DNA from: Streptomyces sp. NRRL S-118
GTDB taxonomy: Bacteria; Actinomycetota; Actinomycetes; Streptomycetales; Streptomycetaceae
Reading direction: 5' to 3'
Length of the DNA stretch: 7,471 nucleotides
Assembly: GCF_000716335.1 (NCBI RefSeq)
Contig: NZ_KL591032.1
Coordinates: forward strand, 42,957-50,427
The position numbers and the translations under genes are program-made. A model generated the notes under the pieces. That model was given only the letters and a program-made list of their open reading frames with translations, made no database searches and was not told the DNA's origin. This document shows positions 4,471-7,471 of the stretch, one piece after another. Position 1 is the first letter of the stretch; every line of letters starts with the position of its first letter.

Positions 4471-6585
4471 TTGTCAGGACGTCGAAGACTGCAGCCCCAA
4501 CGGCGTAAGCGCCGCGGGCTCATACTCGCGACGGCAGCCGTCGCGACCATGGCGGTCGTGGGAGGCGTGGCCTACGAAGCCACCAGGCCGGCAGCCGGGA
4601 CGGACCGCCCGCTGCCGCTGGCGCAGTCGGCGGATACGCCGGCCGCGGCCCCCGAACCGGCCGCCGGGCCGACGCGGGAGAAGGAACCCGAACCCCTCAC
4701 CAAGAAGCCGAAGAGCGAACCCGCCCGGGGTCTCGTCTACGAAGGCCTGACACCCGCGCCCGAGGGGGATCCGTGCGCCGGTGTCTACCGGACCACAGCC
4801 GGCCACTGCACCCACGGGCCGGACGCCCCGCCGAAGGGCGTCGACATCAAGAAGGACACGCCTCCGGCCGTGAAGGCGTCCGTCCCGGCCGAGGACCCGG
4901 CCGCCGAGCCGGAGCGCGACGGTTCCGGCACCGAGCCGTCCGGTTCCAAGCCCTCCGGCGCCGAACTGCCCCGGACCGCCACACCGGCGCTCGACGCAGG
5001 AGCCCCCAAGGCGGGCGGCCCGCCGGCCGCCGGCGGCTCGGACTCCGGCTCAGGCTCCGGCTCCGGCTCCGGCTCCCGTAAGGCGAGCGCGAACGGCCCC
5101 GCCGGACAGACGGTGCAGTGCGACGGGGACGGCACCAGCGGAAACCGCGTCCAGGTCGTCTACGTCCACGCTCCCGGGAGGGACCGGTACGCCACGTACC
5201 TGCCGTCGTTCCGCAAGTGGTCGGCCGACGCCGACCTGATCTTCTCCGAGAGCGCCAAGGACACCGGCGGCGTGCGGCACATCCGCTACGTGACCGGTTC
5301 CGACTGCGTGCCGACGGTGCTCAACATCGAGCTCCCCGAGTCCGCTCTGGCCGAGTTCAGCGCCATGAACCGGGCGCTCGCCGCCCGGGGCATGGACCGC
5401 CGTGACCGCAAGTACATGATCTTCGCCGACGCGCAGGTCTACTGCGGCATCGGTACCTTCGCGGGCGACGAGCGGCCCGGCCCGAGCAACCTCAGCAACT
5501 TCGGCCCCTCCTACGGTCGTACGGACACCGGCTGCTGGGGCGGACACACCGCCGCCCACGAACTGGGCCACAATCTGGGCGCGGTCAACAACAGCGCACC
5601 CAACACGAGCCGCGGCGCCCACTGCACCGACGAGTGGGACGTGATGTGCTACTCGGACAGCCCGTACTACCCGCGGATGCGCTCCATCTGCCAGGACGGC
5701 GCCTACGAGAACCGGCTGGACTGCAACCACGACGACTACTTCCACACCAGTCCGCGGCCCGGCAGCTACCTGGCCACGCACTGGAACATCGCCGACAACC
5801 AGTTCCTCATGAGGAACAGAGGCACCGCCCAGCCCGATCCGACACCCACCCCCACACCCACGCCCACCCCGACGGGCGGGCCGACGACCGGGCCCTCCAC
5901 GGCGCCCACGGTCACCGTCGGGCAGATCGCGCCGGACTCCGTGGTGGCCACCTGGAAGGCCGCCGACAACGCCGCCTGGTACCAGTTGTTCCTGGACGGC
6001 AAGCCCCTCGGGTGGGTGCAGACGACCAGCGCCCGCGTCTACAACCTGAAGCCCGGCACCGACTACACCCTGGCCGTCTCCGTACGGAACGCGTCCGGGC
6101 GTGACACCGGCCCCGGCAGGGCCACGGCCTTCCGCACCGCCGGCAACGGCGGGGGCGCCACTCCGAACACGCGGTACCTGCTCACCAACGGCGCCACCGG
6201 TACGGCGGCGGAGATCTGGGGCGGCCGGACCGCCGACGGAACCGTCCTCGTCGGGTCGCAGCGCAACGGGTACGCACAGCAGCAGTGGTACGTCGACGAC
6301 GCGGGCAACGGCTTCAGCCGCCTCCGCTCGGCCGCGTCGGGCAAGTGCCTCCAGACCGGTGGTACGGCCGGCCCGGGAATGTGGGTCTCCCAGCAGCCGT
6401 GCGCGAGCGTCGCCGCCCAGCAGTGGAAGCTCGCTCCGAGCGGCAACGGCGTGACGATCACCGCCGGTTCGAGCCGCTACGTCCTCGGCGTCAGCAACCG
6501 GCCGTACTACGGCTCGTGGCTGATCGAGCTCCAGCACGCGGTCGCGGGCCCCGCGCAGGTCTGGACGCTGCAGAAGTCCGCCTGA
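4471..6585 (+). CDS. secreted zinc metallopeptidase with FnIII and ricin-type domains
   Basis: 704 aa, exported. A very basic n-region (residues 1-15) and hydrophobic core (16-34) form a signal peptide or uncleaved anchor. A Pro/Glu/Lys-rich stretch holds a conserved-looking Cys pair (Cys102, Cys113) in DPCAGVYRT...HCTHGPD, then a Gly-Ser linker (189-202). The catalytic region (about 213-450) has HELGHNLG, with His363, Glu364 and His367 as zinc and base residues, and a Met-turn-like DVMCY (Met392). This is a metzincin-like, reprolysin-type arrangement, except that position 11 of the motif is Asn373; His384 may supply the third ligand. A (PT)n linker starts near 455. A fibronectin type III domain covers about 478-555. 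A ricin-type beta-trefoil covers about 567-704, with three QxW-like repeats at Trp606, Trp652 and Trp698. It probably cleaves extracellular protein while its lectin-like domain binds sugars. It is a single gene, closed by a strong hairpin. Substrate unknown. Confidence 0.88.
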   Translation: MSGRRRLQPQRRKRRGLILATAAVATMAVVGGVAYEATRPAAGTDRPLPLAQSADTPAAAPEPAAGPTREKEPEPLTKKPKSEPARGLVYEGLTPAPEGDPCAGVYRTTAGHCTHGPDAPPKGVDIKKDTPPAVKASVPAEDPAAEPERDGSGTEPSGSKPSGAELPRTATPALDAGAPKAGGPPAAGGSDSGSGSGSGSGSRKASANGPAGQTVQCDGDGTSGNRVQVVYVHAPGRDRYATYLPSFRKWSADADLIFSESAKDTGGVRHIRYVTGSDCVPTVLNIELPESALAEFSAMNRALAARGMDRRDRKYMIFADAQVYCGIGTFAGDERPGPSNLSNFGPSYGRTDTGCWGGHTAAHELGHNLGAVNNSAPNTSRGAHCTDEWDVMCYSDSPYYPRMRSICQDGAYENRLDCNHDDYFHTSPRPGSYLATHWNIADNQFLMRNRGTAQPDPTPTPTPTPTPTGGPTTGPSTAPTVTVGQIAPDSVVATWKAADNAAWYQLFLDGKPLGWVQTTSARVYNLKPGTDYTLAVSVRNASGRDTGPGRATAFRTAGNGGGATPNTRYLLTNGATGTAAEIWGGRTADGTVLVGSQRNGYAQQQWYVDDAGNGFSRLRSAASGKCLQTGGTAGPGMWVSQQPCASVAAQQWKLAPSGNGVTITAGSSRYVLGVSNRPYYGSWLIELQHAVAGPAQVWTLQKSA
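5035..5076 (+). repeat. GGCTCN hexanucleotide repeat encoding a Gly-Ser linker
   Basis: Near-perfect tandem GGCTCC/GGCTCA units, interrupted once by GACTCC, encode (Gly-Ser)n between the N-terminal Cys-pair segment and the catalytic domain of the metallopeptidase. Such a repeat is prone to length change by slippage; any change in units keeps frame. Confidence 0.8.
5833..5874 (+). repeat. Pro-Thr repeat linker
   Basis: Tandem CC(C/G)AC(C/A/G) codon pairs encode (Pro-Thr)n between the catalytic domain and the fibronectin type III domain. It is a flexible linker typical of modular secreted hydrolases of Streptomyces. Confidence 0.75.
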
Positions 6586-6592
6586 TCCCGAA

Positions 6593-6610
6593 CGCCGGCT
6601 CCGGCCGGCG
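6593..6610 (+). terminator. small hairpin after the metallopeptidase stop
   Basis: CGCCGG (6593-6598) pairs with CCGGCG (6605-6610) around a 6-nt loop, 7 nt after the stop. Together with the larger hairpin just downstream it may form a composite terminator. Alone it is weak evidence. Confidence 0.35.
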
Positions 6611-6615
6611 ATGAC

Positions 6616-6648
6616 GGCCGACGGACGGCACACCGCCGTCCGTCGGCC
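6616..6648 (+). terminator. perfect 14-bp hairpin terminator
   Basis: GGCCGACGGACGGC (6616-6629) is exactly complementary to 6635-6648 around an ACACC loop. It lies 30 nt after the metallopeptidase stop and ends 34 nt before the next gene's GTG. No U-run follows, only a pyrimidine-rich stretch, as often in Streptomyces. It separates the two genes transcriptionally and argues that the next gene has its own promoter or depends on read-through. Confidence 0.75.
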
Positions 6649-6682
6649 CCTCACTTCCCTCACGTCTCCTCGGAGGACGACT

Positions 6683-7360
6683 GTGCACACCACGCGTTCG
6701 GCGGCCGCTGCCGCCGCCTGGGCGGTGGCCGCCGTGGCCGCCCTCGGCACCGGCACCGCCGTGGCCCACGGCGGCACCCTGGCCGTCGACATCGCCGGAC
6801 ACGAGCGGGGGCGTGTCACGGCCCTGGTCACCTGGGAGAACGACAAGGACTCCGTCGACGAGCGGGTCGCCGCGACCGTCAGCGCCGTCAGCGCCGACGG
6901 AACCCGTACCGCCGGGCCCTGGATCCTGGTCCGCGACCCCGCCGACGCGAAGCGTTTCACCACGGCCCAGGCGCTGCCGCCCGGCCGGTGGAAGGTCACG
7001 GTGGAGGCGGGGCACCCGGCCCTCGGCCGGGACGAAGCGGACATCACGGTGGCCGCCCCACCGCCCCCGTCCGCAGCCCCCGCCTCCGTACCGTCCGCCT
7101 CCCCGCCCTCCGCCTCCGAGCGGTCCGCCTCCGCGCCGTCCGCCTCCGCGCCGTCCGCTCCCTCGTCGGCGGCACCTCGGCGGGCGGCGGAGCCCGCTGC
7201 CGAGCCGGTCCGGGCCGGCCGCGCCGCGCAGGCGGCGGACCCGGACGGCGGGGCGGGGACGCCGTGGACGGTCCCGGCTGCTGCCGCCGGTGCCCTGGCG
7301 GCCCTCGGCGCGGCCGCCCTCCTCGTCGTGCGGCGGCGCAGGTCCCGCCCCCGGCGGTGA
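6683..7360 (+). CDS. secreted membrane-anchored protein with mature N-terminal His (CopC/YtkA-like)
   Basis: 225 aa, function not established. The signal peptide (1-28) ends AVA, so cleavage would leave His29-Gly-Gly as the new N-terminus. Residues 29-124 form a small beta-rich domain (TLAVDIAGHERGRVTALVTW, then TTAQALPPGRWKVTVEAGHP) ending ADITVAA. A Ser/Ala/Pro stalk (about 125-180) includes five 5-residue repeats. A C-terminal hydrophobic segment (about 195-216) and a basic tail RRRRSRPRR anchor it in the membrane, domain outside. The exported Ig-like fold with an N-terminal His recalls CopC and YtkA-like proteins, some of which bind copper, but no family signature is decisive. GTG at 6683 is chosen because GGAGG lies 6 nt upstream and the signal peptide begins there; the in-frame ATG at 6611 would place the start before the terminator hairpin. 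A hairpin follows the stop. Confidence 0.8.
   Translation: MHTTRSAAAAAAWAVAAVAALGTGTAVAHGGTLAVDIAGHERGRVTALVTWENDKDSVDERVAATVSAVSADGTRTAGPWILVRDPADAKRFTTAQALPPGRWKVTVEAGHPALGRDEADITVAAPPPPSAAPASVPSASPPSASERSASAPSASAPSAPSSAAPRRAAEPAAEPVRAGRAAQAADPDGGAGTPWTVPAAAAGALAALGAAALLVVRRRRSRPRR
7088..7162 (+). repeat. five tandem 15-bp units encoding xPSAS-type repeats
   Basis: Units at 7088, 7103, 7118, 7133 and 7148 share the core CCGTCCGCCTCC and encode VPSAS, PPSAS, ERSAS, APSAS and APSAP (residues 136-160). They lie in the stalk of the membrane-anchored protein, between its folded domain and its membrane anchor. Units three to five are the most alike, suggesting recent duplication. Confidence 0.85.
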
Positions 7361-7363
7361 CCC

Positions 7364-7379
7364 GGTCCGCGGCCGGACC
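7364..7379 (+). terminator. short hairpin after the last gene
   Basis: GGTCCG (7364-7369) pairs with CGGACC (7374-7379) around a CGGC tetraloop, 3 nt after the stop. It may terminate the gene, but 6 bp is modest. The remaining ~90 bases to the window edge show no convincing gene; weak GTG candidates exist at 7406 and 7437. Confidence 0.4.
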
Positions 7380-7471
7380 CGCGAGAAGCGTGCCCGTAGG
7401 GCCCGGTGACACTTCGTCAGGGCACCGGACAGTGGCGTGAACGGCAGCGGGGCGGCAACCGACGCCGATCG

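Noticed and set aside
4149..4550. 133-codon minus-strand opening over the divergent promoter region
   Set aside because: Codon use (AGG, TTA, AAT, TTT) is unlike the neighbouring genes, there is no ribosome-binding site, no recognised family, and it overlaps the signal-peptide coding region of the metallopeptidase.
5050..7047. 665-codon antisense opening across the metallopeptidase and last gene
   Set aside because: Low-complexity Val/Gly/Arg/Ala translation typical of a high-GC shadow frame; the plus strand carries recognisable domains and ribosome-binding sites.
7437..7471. Possible start of a further gene (GTG at 7437, or GTG at 7406 in another frame)
   Set aside because: Only 12-22 codons remain before the window edge and neither has a convincing ribosome-binding site; cannot be supported.

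Overview
The window looks like Streptomyces or a close relative. It has very high GC, strongly GC-biased third codon positions (which create long antisense shadow frames), frequent GTG/TTG starts, a Tat-type lipoprotein signal and Pro/Thr- or Gly/Ser-rich linkers in secreted proteins. There are no rRNA, tRNA, insertion sequence or CRISPR features.

Left half, minus strand (about 3909 down to 199): a sulfonate-type sulfur acquisition operon. In transcription order it contains a Cys-rich leader peptide of about 32 codons that conventional ORF finding misses, then an SsuE-like NADPH:FMN reductase, a Tat/lipoprotein SsuA-like binding protein, an SsuB-like ATPase and an SsuC-like permease. The last three are packed with 4-8 bp junctions. 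The reductase would supply FMNH2 to a sulfonate monooxygenase (SsuD) that is not in this window, and the ABC transporter would import the substrate. Between the leader stop and ssuE lie 211 bases holding a GC-rich hairpin and a 70-nt almost pure pyrimidine RNA tract, which suggests cysteine-responsive attenuation, possibly through Rho. A bulged hairpin and a C-rich 19-bp tandem repeat follow the permease.

Middle (about 3910-4470): a divergent intergenic region of about 560 bases, visibly richer in A+T towards the right-hand gene. It holds a candidate promoter for the leader, several short inverted repeats and one sequence resembling a DasR operator.

Right half, plus strand: a large exported zinc metallopeptidase (HELGH zincin domain, fibronectin type III domain, ricin-type beta-trefoil) with a TTG start. 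A perfect 14-bp terminator hairpin follows. The last gene encodes a small secreted protein with a predicted mature N-terminal histidine, a Ser/Ala/Pro repeat stalk and a C-terminal membrane anchor, reminiscent of CopC/YtkA-like proteins. The two right-hand genes have no evident metabolic link with the sulfonate operon.
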